A program made the translations under genes and the position numbers. DNA of 64,000 bases from Schauerella fraxinea. GTDB taxonomy: Bacteria > Pseudomonadota > Gammaproteobacteria > Burkholderiales > Burkholderiaceae_B. The number at the start of each line of letters is the position of its first letter. Position 1 is the first letter of the stretch. The stretch covers positions 496,001-560,000 of the forward strand of contig JAVDKL010000001.1 in assembly GCA_030849965.1 (NCBI GenBank), given 5' to 3'. Positions 42,693 to 51,381 of this stretch are shown here, piece after piece. The notes under the pieces were generated by a model. The model did no database searches, had not been told where the DNA came from, and saw only the letters and a program-made list of their open reading frames with translations.

Positions 42693-43634
42693 GTGTTGCG
42701 TTATCTCATGAACCGGATCGTCGGACTGATCGCGGTGATGTTTATCGTCGCCACCATCGTGTTCGTGATTATCCGCGTGACCCCAGGCGACCCTGCCGCG
42801 GTGATGCTCGGCCCCGAGGCCAGCCAGCAGGACATCTCTGCCCTGCGCACGCAACTCGGGCTGGATCGACCGCTGCCGCTGCAGTACGTGACGTGGCTCG
42901 GCCAACTTGCGCGCGGCGATCTCGGGCAATCCATCTTCCTGAACAAGCCCGTGCTCTCGGCGTTGGCCGACCGCGCCGAGCCCACGTTCTGGCTCACGAT
43001 CATGTCGCTGTTGATCGCGACCGCGATCGCCGTGCCGGTGGGGATCCTTTCGGCCGTCAAACGCGGCACGGTGCTGGATCAGTCGGTGCTGTCGTTTTCG
43101 ATGTTTACCTCCAGCGTGCCCAGTTTCTGGCTGGGGCTGCTCCTGATGCAGGTGTTTGCCGTCAAGCTCGGCTGGCTGCCGGTGTCGGGTTATGGCGGCC
43201 CCGATGCGTCGATTGGCACCCGGCTGTCGCACCTGATTTTGCCGGCCGTGGTGCTGGGCGTCGTCAATTCTGCGCTCATTACGCGCTTCATTCGCGCCAG
43301 CATGCTCGACGTGCTGCGCGACGATTACGTGCGCACCGCGCGGGCCAAGGGCCTGACCGAAACCCGCGTCATCCTCAAGCACGCGGTTCGTAATGCGCTG
43401 ATTCCGATTCTGACGGTAATCGGCTTGACCACGGCGTTATTGATCAGCGGGGCCGTCGTGACCGAAACGGTGTTTGGCTTGCCGGGCGTAGGTAGCCTGG
43501 TCGTGTCTGCCGTGTTGCGCCGCGACTATCCCGTCATTCAAGGCGCCCTGCTCGTGATTGCCGCGATTTACGTGCTTATCAATCTCTTCATCGACCTCAT
43601 GTATATGGTGGTCGATCCTCGGGTGCGCTACTGA
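42693..43634 (+). CDS. Peptide ABC transporter permease (DppB-type)
   Basis: A 313-residue inner-membrane permease with six helices. N-terminal MLRYLMNRIVGLIAVMFIVATIVF and PGDPAAVMLGPEA are typical of DppB; the EAA loop that contacts the ATPases is DDYVRTARAKGLTETRVILKHAVRNALIP. The start is placed at the GTG at 42693, seven bases after GAGG; a TTG at 42687 is in frame but too close to the ribosome site. Its stop overlaps the ATG of the next permease gene by one base. Confidence 0.92.
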   Translation: MLRYLMNRIVGLIAVMFIVATIVFVIIRVTPGDPAAVMLGPEASQQDISALRTQLGLDRPLPLQYVTWLGQLARGDLGQSIFLNKPVLSALADRAEPTFWLTIMSLLIATAIAVPVGILSAVKRGTVLDQSVLSFSMFTSSVPSFWLGLLLMQVFAVKLGWLPVSGYGGPDASIGTRLSHLILPAVVLGVVNSALITRFIRASMLDVLRDDYVRTARAKGLTETRVILKHAVRNALIPILTVIGLTTALLISGAVVTETVFGLPGVGSLVVSAVLRRDYPVIQGALLVIAAIYVLINLFIDLMYMVVDPRVRY

Positions 43635-44506
43635 TGGCCATAGCTCTTCCTTCCACCGCCGGCGGCAGCGACCGCTGGCAGGTATTGCGCCTGCTGATCG
43701 CGCGCAAAACAGTGCTGATCAGCCTGATCGTGCTGGTTGTCCTGATCGCGGCCGCTTTGTTGGCGCCGTATGTCAGCCCCTTCGATCCCTATAAATTGTC
43801 GATCATGAATCGGCTGAAAGCGCCGAGCAGTGTGCACTGGTTCGGCACCGACGACTTCGGCCGCGATGTGTTCAGCCGGGTCATCCACGGCGGAAGGCTT
43901 TCGCTGATGGTGGGCTTTTCGGTCGTGATTTTGGCCAGCGTGCTCGGCATCGCACTTGGGCTCATCGCTGGGTTCTTTCGCGGTGCCGACAAGTTCGTGT
44001 CACGCCTGATCGACGCCATGATGGCCTTTCCCGACATCCTGCTGGCCATTGCGCTGGTGGCCGCTTTGGGTCCGTCGCTCATCAACGTCATCATTGCGCT
44101 GGGCATTGTGTATACGCCGCGCCTGGCGCGGGTGGTGCGTGCCTCCACCCTCGTGATCCGCGAGCTGCCCTTCGTGGAAGCCGCGCGCGCCCTGGGCGTG
44201 CCCACGTATCGCATCGTCACGGTGCACGTGCTGCGCAATCTGATCTCGCCGATTCTGGTGCAAGGCACGTTCATCTTCGCCTACGCCATCCTGGCGGAAG
44301 CCGGCTTGTCGTTTCTCGGCGTCGGCGTGTCGCCCGACATCCCCACTTGGGGCACGATGATCAACTCGGGCCAGCAATACATGGGGCAAGCCGACTGGAT
44401 CATGATCTTCCCCGGTATCGCCATCGTGTTGTCGGTGCTATCGCTGCAATTGCTGGGCGACGGACTGCGCGACGTGCTCGACCCGCGCTTGCGCAAGGAG
44501 CTGTAA
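43634..44506 (+). CDS. Peptide ABC transporter permease (DppC-type)
   Basis: A 290-residue partner permease. The segment HWFGTDDFGRDVFSRVIHGGRLSLMVG is the DppC/OppC signature, and PFVEAARALGVPTYRIVTVHVLRNLISPILV is the EAA loop. With the DppB-type subunit it makes the membrane channel. It lies 3 bp before the first ATPase gene. Confidence 0.93.
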   Translation: MAIALPSTAGGSDRWQVLRLLIARKTVLISLIVLVVLIAAALLAPYVSPFDPYKLSIMNRLKAPSSVHWFGTDDFGRDVFSRVIHGGRLSLMVGFSVVILASVLGIALGLIAGFFRGADKFVSRLIDAMMAFPDILLAIALVAALGPSLINVIIALGIVYTPRLARVVRASTLVIRELPFVEAARALGVPTYRIVTVHVLRNLISPILVQGTFIFAYAILAEAGLSFLGVGVSPDIPTWGTMINSGQQYMGQADWIMIFPGIAIVLSVLSLQLLGDGLRDVLDPRLRKEL

Positions 44507-44509
44507 ATC

Positions 44510-45517
44510 ATGACCGCAAGCAGCAGAGACATCGTTCTTTCGGTAGACGGACTCAAAACGTGGTTCCACAGCCGCGATGGCGTCGCGAAATCGGTCGACG
44601 GCGTGACCTTTGACCTGGCGCGCGGTGAAACGCTCGCGATCGTGGGTGAATCGGGATCGGGAAAGTCGGTCACCAGCCTGTCGATCATGGGGCTGTTGCC
44701 CAAGCCGGCCGGCCGTATCGAAGCCGGCAAGATCCTTTTTCGCGACCGCGGTGGCAAGCAACACGATCTGGCGCAGGCTTCTGCCGCCACGTTGCGGCGC
44801 ATTCGCGGGGCCGAAATCGCGATGATTTTTCAAGAGCCGATGACGAGCCTGAACCCCCTGTACACCGTGGGCGATCAGATCGCCGAAGCGGTGCTGCAGC
44901 ATGAAGGCGGCTCGCATGCAGCCGCTTTGAAGCGCGCGCAAGACATGCTCGAACGCGTCGAAATCCCGGCCGCCGCTCGCCGCGTGCACGAGTATCCCCA
45001 CCAGATGTCGGGCGGGATGCGCCAACGCGTGATGATCGCGCTGGCGTTGGCCTGCAATCCATCGGTGTTGATCGCCGACGAACCCACCACGGCCTTGGAC
45101 GTGACGGTGCAGGCGCAGATTCTGGATCTGCTGCGCCGCCTGCAGGCCGAATCCGGCATGAGCATCTTGTTCGTTACCCACAACCTCGGCGTGGTAGCTG
45201 AAATCGCGCACCGCGTGGCAGTGATGTATGCCGGACGCGTGGTGGAAGATGCCGGCGTGTATGAGCTCTTCGAGCGCCCGACCCACCCCTACACGCGCGG
45301 CCTGCTGTCCTGTATTCCGACGGCCGCATTGCTGGCGTCGCGCGAGCGCCTGCAGCCCATCCCGGGCAATGTGCCCAGCGTGCTGGCACTGCCGCCGGGC
45401 TGCACGTTTGCCCCGCGTTGCCCGATCGCCGAGCCGGCCTGCACACAGGCCGTTCCCGAACTGCTGCCCGTGTGGCCCGAGCATCTTGCCCGCTGCATCA
45501 AGGTAACGCCGCAATGA
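44510..45517 (+). CDS. Peptide ABC transporter ATP-binding protein (DppD-type)
   Basis: A 335-residue ATPase: Walker A GESGSGKS near residue 46, Q-loop [16 protein letters not shown], signature [14 protein letters not shown], Walker [14 protein letters not shown]-loop FVTHNLG. The C-terminal oligopeptide/dipeptide extension with the cysteine cluster ([17 protein letters not shown]) is present, marking the Dpp/Opp family. Its stop overlaps the next gene's start by 4 bases. Confidence 0.94.
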   Translation: MTASSRDIVLSVDGLKTWFHSRDGVAKSVDGVTFDLARGETLAIVGESGSGKSVTSLSIMGLLPKPAGRIEAGKILFRDRGGKQHDLAQASAATLRRIRGAEIAMIFQEPMTSLNPLYTVGDQIAEAVLQHEGGSHAAALKRAQDMLERVEIPAAARRVHEYPHQMSGGMRQRVMIALALACNPSVLIADEPTTALDVTVQAQILDLLRRLQAESGMSILFVTHNLGVVAEIAHRVAVMYAGRVVEDAGVYELFERPTHPYTRGLLSCIPTAALLASRERLQPIPGNVPSVLALPPGCTFAPRCPIAEPACTQAVPELLPVWPEHLARCIKVTPQ

Positions 45518-46578
45518 CCGACGCCCTCCTGTCTCCCCTGGCCTCGGCCGGCCACGCCGATCGCGCCGCACCGGCCGATCGTTCGAACCCGCCCCGAGCA
45601 GCCAGCCGCGCCGCGCCGCTGCTGCGGGTGACCGACCTGAAAGTGCACTTTCCGACCGGGTCGGGTCGCCACGCGCCCGTGGTGCGCGCCGTCGACGGCG
45701 TATCGTTCGACGTACCGCGCAACACCATCGTCGGCCTCGTCGGCGAATCGGGTTCCGGTAAAACAACCACTGGCCGCGCCTTGCTCAAGCTTGTGGCGGC
45801 CACGGCCGGCCGGATCGAATTCGACGGGCAGGATTTGTCGTCCCTATCGGAAAGGCAGATGTTGCCGTGGCGACGCCGCATGCAGATCGTCTTTCAGGAT
45901 CCTTATGCGAGCCTCAATCCGCGCATGAGCGTGGCGGAAATCCTCGGCGAAGCGCTGGACACCCACAAACTCGCGCAAGATCGCCGCGACGCCCGTATCA
46001 GCGAATTGCTCGAGCGCGTGGGCTTGAATGCCGACCACCGCACGCGTTATCCACACGAATTTTCGGGCGGTCAGCGCCAGCGCATCGGCATTGCACGCGC
46101 GCTGGCCGTCGAGCCCGACTTCATCGTGGCCGATGAGCCGGTGTCGGCCCTGGATGTGTCGGTGCAGGCGCAGGTGCTCAACCTCTTGCAGGATCTACAG
46201 CGCGATCTGGGTTTGACGATGTTGTTTGTCGCGCACGATCTGGCCGTGGTCGACTATCTTTGCGACGAGGTCGTGGTGATGTACCTCGGGCACATCATGG
46301 AGCGCGGCCCTACCCGCGAGGTGTATGCACGGCCGCGCCATCCCTATACCCGCGCGTTACTATCGGCGGCGCCCGTGCCGGATCCGCGCGCACCCCGCTC
46401 GCGGATCTTGCTCAAGGGCGACATCCCCAGCCCGATCGATCCGCCGTCTGGATGTGTGTTTCGCACCCGCTGCCCGCACGCGGCCGACATCTGCGCACAA
46501 GCCACACCGCCGGCGCGACCGATGGGCCCCGACCATTACGTCGCCTGTGTCCGGCTCGACGAGATCGACGCCTCATAA
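45514..46578 (+). CDS. Peptide ABC transporter ATP-binding protein (DppF-type)
   Basis: A 354-residue ATPase: Walker A GESGSGKTT, Q-loop IVFQDPYASLNPRMSV, signature HEFSGGQRQRIGIARALA, Walker B FIVADEPVSALD, and the Cys-rich C-terminal extension PPSGCVFRTRCPHAADIC. The N-terminal 35 residues are a variable Ala/Pro/Arg-rich segment before the conserved domain. The start at 45514 overlaps the DppD stop; the frame extends further upstream inside that gene. With its partner it drives the transporter encoded in this operon. Confidence 0.93.
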   Translation: MTDALLSPLASAGHADRAAPADRSNPPRAASRAAPLLRVTDLKVHFPTGSGRHAPVVRAVDGVSFDVPRNTIVGLVGESGSGKTTTGRALLKLVAATAGRIEFDGQDLSSLSERQMLPWRRRMQIVFQDPYASLNPRMSVAEILGEALDTHKLAQDRRDARISELLERVGLNADHRTRYPHEFSGGQRQRIGIARALAVEPDFIVADEPVSALDVSVQAQVLNLLQDLQRDLGLTMLFVAHDLAVVDYLCDEVVVMYLGHIMERGPTREVYARPRHPYTRALLSAAPVPDPRAPRSRILLKGDIPSPIDPPSGCVFRTRCPHAADICAQATPPARPMGPDHYVACVRLDEIDAS

Positions 46579-46590
46579 AAGGTGAGAAGC

Positions 46591-47463
46591 ATGCAACCCG
46601 TTCGCGATATCGTCTATCACATCCGCAGTACCCTCGACGACTTGAGCGCGACCGAGCGCAAGGTGGCGGACGCGATTCTGGAAGACATCGCCCACGCCGC
46701 CAGTGCAACGCTGGATCAATTGGCGCAGCAGGCAGGCGTGAGTATCGCGACGATTTCGCGCTTTGCCCGATCGGTGGGCTGCGACGATACGCGCGACTTG
46801 AAGGTCAAGCTGGCGCAGGCTAGCGCGGTGGGCACACGCTTCCTGGATACGGATGCCCCGCCCGATGAAAGCGCGTTCTATTCGCGGCTCTATGCGGATA
46901 TCGAGAGCACCCTGCGCCACCATCTGCCGCAATTTACCGAGGCTTTGGTGCAACGGGCGGCCGGCATCGTGGGCAGCGCACGCATGACCTATATCTTCGG
47001 CATGGGTGGCGCATCGGCAGCCCTGGCGCAAGAGACGCAGTCGCGGCTCGTGCGGTTGGGTTATCCCGTTGCTGCTTACAGCGACGCCGTGCTGTTGCGC
47101 ATGGTGGCCGCCACTTTGGATGAACGCGATGCGGTGATCGTATTGTCGGCCTCAGGGCTGACCCCGGAAATTTTGTCGGGCGCCCGTATCGTCAAACAAT
47201 ATCGCGCACCCATCGTCGCGCTCACCGACCCCGAATCGCCCCTGGCCGAGCTGGCCGATGTGGTGCTGCCGATTCATGCGGACGAAACCGATTTCATCTA
47301 CAAGCCCTCCTCGTCGCGCTACGCGATGCTGTTGGCGATCGACTTTCTCGCCACAGAGCTGGCCTTGGCGCGCAAGGTAGAGACGCGTGAACGGCTGCGC
47401 CGCATCAAGCTGGCGCTGGACGAGTATCGCGGCGGCCCCAACCGGTTGCCGCTCGGAGATTGA
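46591..47463 (+). CDS. RpiR-family transcriptional regulator
   Basis: A 290-residue regulator with an RpiR-type HTH (residues 5-80: IRSTLDDLSATERKVADAILEDI, QLAQQAGVSIATISRFARSVGC) and a SIS sugar-isomerase domain (about 120-260: RMTYIFGMGGASAALAQETQSRL, VIVLSASGLTPEILSGARI). Such proteins usually sense a phosphosugar, but RpiR members inside D-amino-acid/peptide loci exist and probably sense a related ligand. The ATG at 46591 follows AAAGGTGAG; a GTG at 46582 is in frame. Lies between the transporter and the D-aminoacylase gene (4-bp gap), so it is likely the local controller. Confidence 0.9.
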   Translation: MQPVRDIVYHIRSTLDDLSATERKVADAILEDIAHAASATLDQLAQQAGVSIATISRFARSVGCDDTRDLKVKLAQASAVGTRFLDTDAPPDESAFYSRLYADIESTLRHHLPQFTEALVQRAAGIVGSARMTYIFGMGGASAALAQETQSRLVRLGYPVAAYSDAVLLRMVAATLDERDAVIVLSASGLTPEILSGARIVKQYRAPIVALTDPESPLAELADVVLPIHADETDFIYKPSSSRYAMLLAIDFLATELALARKVETRERLRRIKLALDEYRGGPNRLPLGD

Positions 47464-47467
47464 CACG

Positions 47468-48943
47468 ATGTACCACACAGTAATCGGCGCGGTTCGCGTG
47501 CTGGACGGCACCGGCGCCGGCGAAATCATGGCCGATGTGGCGCTGGCGGATGGCCGCATCGCGGTGGTGGCCGCGGCTGGCGCGTTGGCCGACGCCAGCA
47601 CCCACGATCGTATCGACGGCACGAATCTGGTGTTGGCACCGGGCTTTATCGATGTGCATACGCACGACGACACCAATGTTATCCGCACGCCGGACATGCT
47701 GCCGAAGCTGTCGCAAGGCGTGACCACGGTGGTGGTGGGCAACTGCGGCATCAGCGCCTCGCCGGTTGCCTTGCGCGGCGACCCACCCGACCCGATGAAC
47801 TTGCTGGGCCGCCAGCACGACTTTGTCTATCCGACCTTTGCCGATTACACGCGTGCGGTCGACGCCGCCCGGCCAGCGGTGAATGTGGCGGCGCTCGTGG
47901 GCCACACGGCGCTACGCAACAACCACATGGACCGCCTGGATCGCAGCGCCACCGCAGATGAAATTGCCGGCATGCGCGCCCAGCTGCGCGATGCGCTCGA
48001 ACACGGTGCCATCGGCCTGAGTACCGGCCTGGCCTATGCCTCGGCCTTTGAGGCCGACACGGCTGAAGTCAAAGCGCTGGCCGAAGAACTCAATGCGTTC
48101 GGCGCGCTGTACACCACCCACTTGCGCACCGAGTTCGCCGCCATTCTCGAGGCGATGCAGGAAGCGTTCGACATTGCCGGCCACGCTCGCGTGCCGGTGA
48201 TCGTGTCGCATCTGAAATGCGCCGGCGCGGGCAACTGGGGCCGCAGTCGCGAAGTGCTGGCGATGCTGGACACCGGTGGAAAAATGGTACCGGTGGGCTG
48301 CGATTGCTATCCGTACTCGGCCAGTTCGTCCACCCTCGACCTGAAGCAGGTCACCAGCGATTTCGATATCGACATCACGTGGTGCACCCCGCATCCGGAA
48401 ATGGCCGGGCGCAAATTGGCCGATATCGCGGCCACCTGGAACGTATCGCTCCTGGACGCCGCACGCCGCCTGCAACCGGCGGGCGCGGTGTATCACGGCA
48501 TGCATGAGGACGATGTGCGCCGCATCCTTTCGCACCGGCTGACGATGATCGGGTCGGACGGATTGCCGAACGATCCGTTGCCGCATCCCCGCCTGTGGGG
48601 CGCGTTTCCGCGGGTGCTTGGCCACTACAGCCGCGATATGAATCTGTTTCAGTTGGCGCAGGCCGTGCACAAAATGACGGGCCTGTCGGCCGCCCGTTTC
48701 GGGTTGGCTGAACGGGGCGTCATTCGCGAAGGCTATCATGCCGATCTTGTGCTGTTCGACCCGGCCACGGTGATCGATCGCGCCACCTTTGCGGCGCCCG
48801 TGCAGCAAGCCGCCGGCATCGAGGGCGTCTGGGTCAACGGCACCTTGTCCTACCGCGAGGGTCGTGCCCTGCCCGACCGCGCCGGCCGCTGGTTGCCGCG
48901 CAGCGGCGACTTGCGCGCCGGTTTCAACGCCTATCAACCTTGA
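47468..48943 (+). CDS. N-acyl-D-amino-acid deacylase (D-aminoacylase)
   Basis: A 491-residue amidohydrolase-fold enzyme. Metal-site motifs: H64-x-H66 in IDVHTHDDTN, the C93 motif GNCGISASP, THLRTE and SHLKCAG in the middle, and the catalytic aspartate region GSDGLPNDPLPHPR. This is the pattern of D-aminoacylase and N-acyl-D-glutamate/aspartate deacylases: the enzyme releases a free D-amino acid and a carboxylate. The ATG at 47468 has no strong ribosome site but lies 4 bp after the regulator stop, so it may be coupled. Its product would be the substrate of the PLP enzyme encoded at 39684. Confidence 0.92.
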   Translation: MYHTVIGAVRVLDGTGAGEIMADVALADGRIAVVAAAGALADASTHDRIDGTNLVLAPGFIDVHTHDDTNVIRTPDMLPKLSQGVTTVVVGNCGISASPVALRGDPPDPMNLLGRQHDFVYPTFADYTRAVDAARPAVNVAALVGHTALRNNHMDRLDRSATADEIAGMRAQLRDALEHGAIGLSTGLAYASAFEADTAEVKALAEELNAFGALYTTHLRTEFAAILEAMQEAFDIAGHARVPVIVSHLKCAGAGNWGRSREVLAMLDTGGKMVPVGCDCYPYSASSSTLDLKQVTSDFDIDITWCTPHPEMAGRKLADIAATWNVSLLDAARRLQPAGAVYHGMHEDDVRRILSHRLTMIGSDGLPNDPLPHPRLWGAFPRVLGHYSRDMNLFQLAQAVHKMTGLSAARFGLAERGVIREGYHADLVLFDPATVIDRATFAAPVQQAAGIEGVWVNGTLSYREGRALPDRAGRWLPRSGDLRAGFNAYQP

Positions 48944-48956
48944 AGGAATCGTTTTT

Positions 48957-49376
48957 ATGAGCAATGCATCCACGCCCACGCCCGACGCCAACGGCATCAT
49001 TCGCTATGGCGCGGCCGGCGGCACCGGCCAAGGCGGCGCACACATGCCGTTTTCGCGTGCCGTTCAAGCGGACGGTTGGTTGTATGTATCGGGTCAGGTG
49101 CCGATGGAAAACGGCGAGGTCGTCGTCGGCAACGTGGTGGCCCAATCGCATGTGGCCATTCGCAATTTGATGGCCGTTCTGAAAGAAGCCGGTTACGGCC
49201 CTGAAAACGTCATCCGCTGCGGCGTGTGGCTTGAAGACCCGCGCGACTTCGCGGCCTTCAATAAGGTCTTCGTCGAGTACTTCGGCGAGCATCCGCCCGC
49301 ACGCGCGTGCGTGGAATCGCGTCTGGTGATCGATGCGAAGGTCGAAGTCGAATGCGTGGCCTACAAAAAGCCCTGA
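48957..49376 (+). CDS. RidA family deaminase
   Basis: A 139-residue RidA protein: MPFSRAVQADGWLYVSGQVPMENGEVV, QSHVAIRNLMAVLKEAGYGPENVIRCGVWLEDPRDFAAFNKVFVEYF and PPARACVESRLVIDAKVEVECVA. Unlike the two other RidA proteins in the window it keeps the archetypal R-A-C/T-V pattern with the catalytic arginine, so it should be an active 2-iminobutanoate/2-iminopropanoate-type imine hydrolase. PLP deaminases release such imines; encoded with one here, it would speed hydrolysis to the 2-oxo acid. AAGGAA lies 12 bases before the ATG. Last gene of the locus. Confidence 0.9.
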   Translation: MSNASTPTPDANGIIRYGAAGGTGQGGAHMPFSRAVQADGWLYVSGQVPMENGEVVVGNVVAQSHVAIRNLMAVLKEAGYGPENVIRCGVWLEDPRDFAAFNKVFVEYFGEHPPARACVESRLVIDAKVEVECVAYKKP

Positions 49377-49626
49377 CCGACTGAACGCTCTGACCCGCAG
49401 GCCGTCCCTGTTGATGTGTCATTGCGCAACGCACACAATCGTCATGTGAAGTCTTTAGACTCCATCGTGATGATTTGTTGCGGCGCAGCGAAAGCGACCG
49501 AGGATAGGCGTATAGTCGATATCGCGCAGACCCGTGTTTCACGCTCTGCGCCGCGGCGGCCCGTCTTTGGCCGATCGCAGCATCCGCGTCTCGCAGCCCG
49601 CTCGGGCCCACGTCAAAAGGACGGTC
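49377..49626. other. 250-bp gap between RidA and acyltransferase genes
   Basis: I see no gene. The AT-richer part around 49435-49480 may carry the promoter of the acyltransferase gene. A frame from 49534 is continuous with that gene but lacks a ribosome site. Confidence 0.35.
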
Positions 49627-50505
49627 ATGACGCTCATTTTCTGGCTGGTCTCCCGCCTACCGCTTGCCTGGGCGCAAACGATCGGCGACATTGTCGGCAC
49701 CCTCATCGCACGCCTGCCTGGCCGTTACGGTCAGCGGCTACGCACCAATTATCTGCAAGCCTTTCCTGCGGCCACGGACGGCGACGTCACGTCGGCCGGC
49801 CGCGCCGCAGGCCGCATGATGATGGAAATGCCGTATTTCTGGATGCGGCACAACGGCGTGGCACCGCTGCACATCGAGCCCGAAAATTATCAGGCGCCGG
49901 TTCAAGCGGCGCTGGATAAAGGCAAAGGCGTGATTTTGCTGTCGCCCCATTTGGGCGGCTATGAGTTGCTCGGGCCGCTCTTTGCTCAGCACGCGCGCTC
50001 GACCGTATTGTTCAAGCCGCCGCGCAGCGTTTATTTCCGCAAGCTCGTCGAGCGCAATCGCGCGGGCCAGGATCTGGCCATGGCCCCGGCCAACTACCGC
50101 GGCGTGCGCATGTTGCTCAAGGCGCTGCGCCGCGGTGAGATCGTCGGCATCCTGCCCGATCAATGCCCGCCGGGCGGTGAAGGCGAATGGGCACCGTTCT
50201 TCGGTCGTCAGGCCTACACGATGACACTGGTGCAGCGCCTGCAAGCGCAAACGGGCGCCACGATCGTGCTGGTGTTTGCGCAACGTTTGGCCGCACGCGC
50301 CAGCTACCGCATCCACGTCGAACCGCTGGATCAACCGCTCCCCGCCGATCCGCATGCGGCCACGGTGAAGATCAATGCGCACATGGAGCGGCTGATCAAA
50401 ATGGCGCCCAATCAATATCTGTGGGGCTACAACCGTTATAAGCGCCCGACTGGCGCGCCGCTCGCCACGGATGCCGTCGCCGCGTCGGTGAATCCCGCCA
50501 GATAA
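49627..50505 (+). CDS. Lysophospholipid/lipid A acyltransferase (LpxL/HtrB family)
   Basis: A 292-residue inner-membrane acyltransferase. One N-terminal membrane segment (LIFWLVSRLPLAWAQTIGDIVGTLIARL), then the catalytic H108-x4-E113 in SPHLGGYELLG, and the second-block ILPDQCPPGGEGEWAPFFGRQAYT typical of the Lpx acyltransferases. It should add a secondary acyl chain to a lipid A precursor or a related lipid. AAAGGA precedes the ATG at 49627; the longer frame from 49534 lacks a ribosome site. Its last 70 bases overlap the convergent nucleosidase gene. Confidence 0.88.
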   Translation: MTLIFWLVSRLPLAWAQTIGDIVGTLIARLPGRYGQRLRTNYLQAFPAATDGDVTSAGRAAGRMMMEMPYFWMRHNGVAPLHIEPENYQAPVQAALDKGKGVILLSPHLGGYELLGPLFAQHARSTVLFKPPRSVYFRKLVERNRAGQDLAMAPANYRGVRMLLKALRRGEIVGILPDQCPPGGEGEWAPFFGRQAYTMTLVQRLQAQTGATIVLVFAQRLAARASYRIHVEPLDQPLPADPHAATVKINAHMERLIKMAPNQYLWGYNRYKRPTGAPLATDAVAASVNPAR

Positions 50506-51254
50506 CGCCGCAACAGCCCGCTGGCATAAGCGCTTGCCACAGCGTTGACGAAATGCATGAAATCGGTGGCAGCGTGCGCATCGGCACGGTCGGATATCGT
50601 TCGCACGACGGTAAACGGCACGCCGTACTCGAAGCACACCTGCGCCACCGCGCCGCCCTCCATTTCGACGCACAACGCGTCAGGCAATGCATCGAGAATC
50701 TCGTTGGCGTGGGTGGCGCCACTGACGAAGCAATCGCCACTGACGATGAGCCCCCGATGCACCTGTGGCATACGCAGGCCAAATGCCGCGCGCTCATCGG
50801 GCGCGATATCGGTGGCCATATCGTGCGCCAGAAACGCCGTGGCGCACGCGGCCATCCCATCGTTCATGGCTGCCGTGGACGCCAAGCGACTCGCCGCCAG
50901 CAACGGAATCTCGTACCGCGGGAATAACGGACTGGCATCCATATCGTGCTGCATGAAGACGTCGCCGATCACGATATCGCCCACCGCCACCCCAGGCCCG
51001 ATGCCGCCCGCCACCCCCGTAAACACGATGGCCTGGACGTCGAAGGCGTGGATCAGCGTGACCACCGTTGCGGCGGCGGCCACCTTGCCCACGCGCGCGA
51101 GCACGATCACACATTCGCGACCCGCCAGCACGCCGCAGTGATAGTCGCGCCCGCCGATGCGCTGAACGCGGCGGGCCTGCATGGCGTCCAAAAGACCGGC
51201 AATTTCGGCATGCAAGGCAGCGACGATGCCCAGGGGCTTCAAGGGGGAAATCAA
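50436..51254 (-). CDS. 5'-methylthioadenosine/S-adenosylhomocysteine nucleosidase family protein
   Basis: A 272-residue purine-nucleoside-phosphorylase-fold protein of the MTA/SAH nucleosidase group. It opens GIVAALHAEIAGLLDAM with the catalytic glutamate, has VFTGVAGGIGPGVAVGDIVIG, ALCVEMEGGAVAQVCFEYGVPFTVVRTISDRAD (the M-E-x-x-A and S-D motifs). Longer than the usual ~230 residues, with an insertion around residues 120-165. The start is TTG at 51252-51254, seven bases after GGAG; the first ATG in frame is 33 codons earlier and gives a non-family segment. It recycles or salvages adenine nucleosides in the cytoplasm. The 3' end overlaps lpxL-like gene by 70 bp. Confidence 0.87.
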   Translation of the reverse strand: MISPLKPLGIVAALHAEIAGLLDAMQARRVQRIGGRDYHCGVLAGRECVIVLARVGKVAAAATVVTLIHAFDVQAIVFTGVAGGIGPGVAVGDIVIGDVFMQHDMDASPLFPRYEIPLLAASRLASTAAMNDGMAACATAFLAHDMATDIAPDERAAFGLRMPQVHRGLIVSGDCFVSGATHANEILDALPDALCVEMEGGAVAQVCFEYGVPFTVVRTISDRADAHAATDFMHFVNAVASAYASGLLRRYLAGFTDAATASVASGAPVGRL

Positions 51255-51381
51255 GGTGATGCTCCAAAAAAACAAACATTTGGTCGGTGTAAAACGCACC
51301 GCGTCATACAAGGTGCGCCGCGCCGCATAAAACTGCGTTCCCGCCCCGTGCACGGCGACGAAAAGAAGCTATGCTTGCGCA

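Noticed and set aside
44438-45766. 442-codon frame opposite the ABC ATPase genes
   Set aside because: Both ATPases show Walker motifs on the plus strand; the antisense product is low-complexity.
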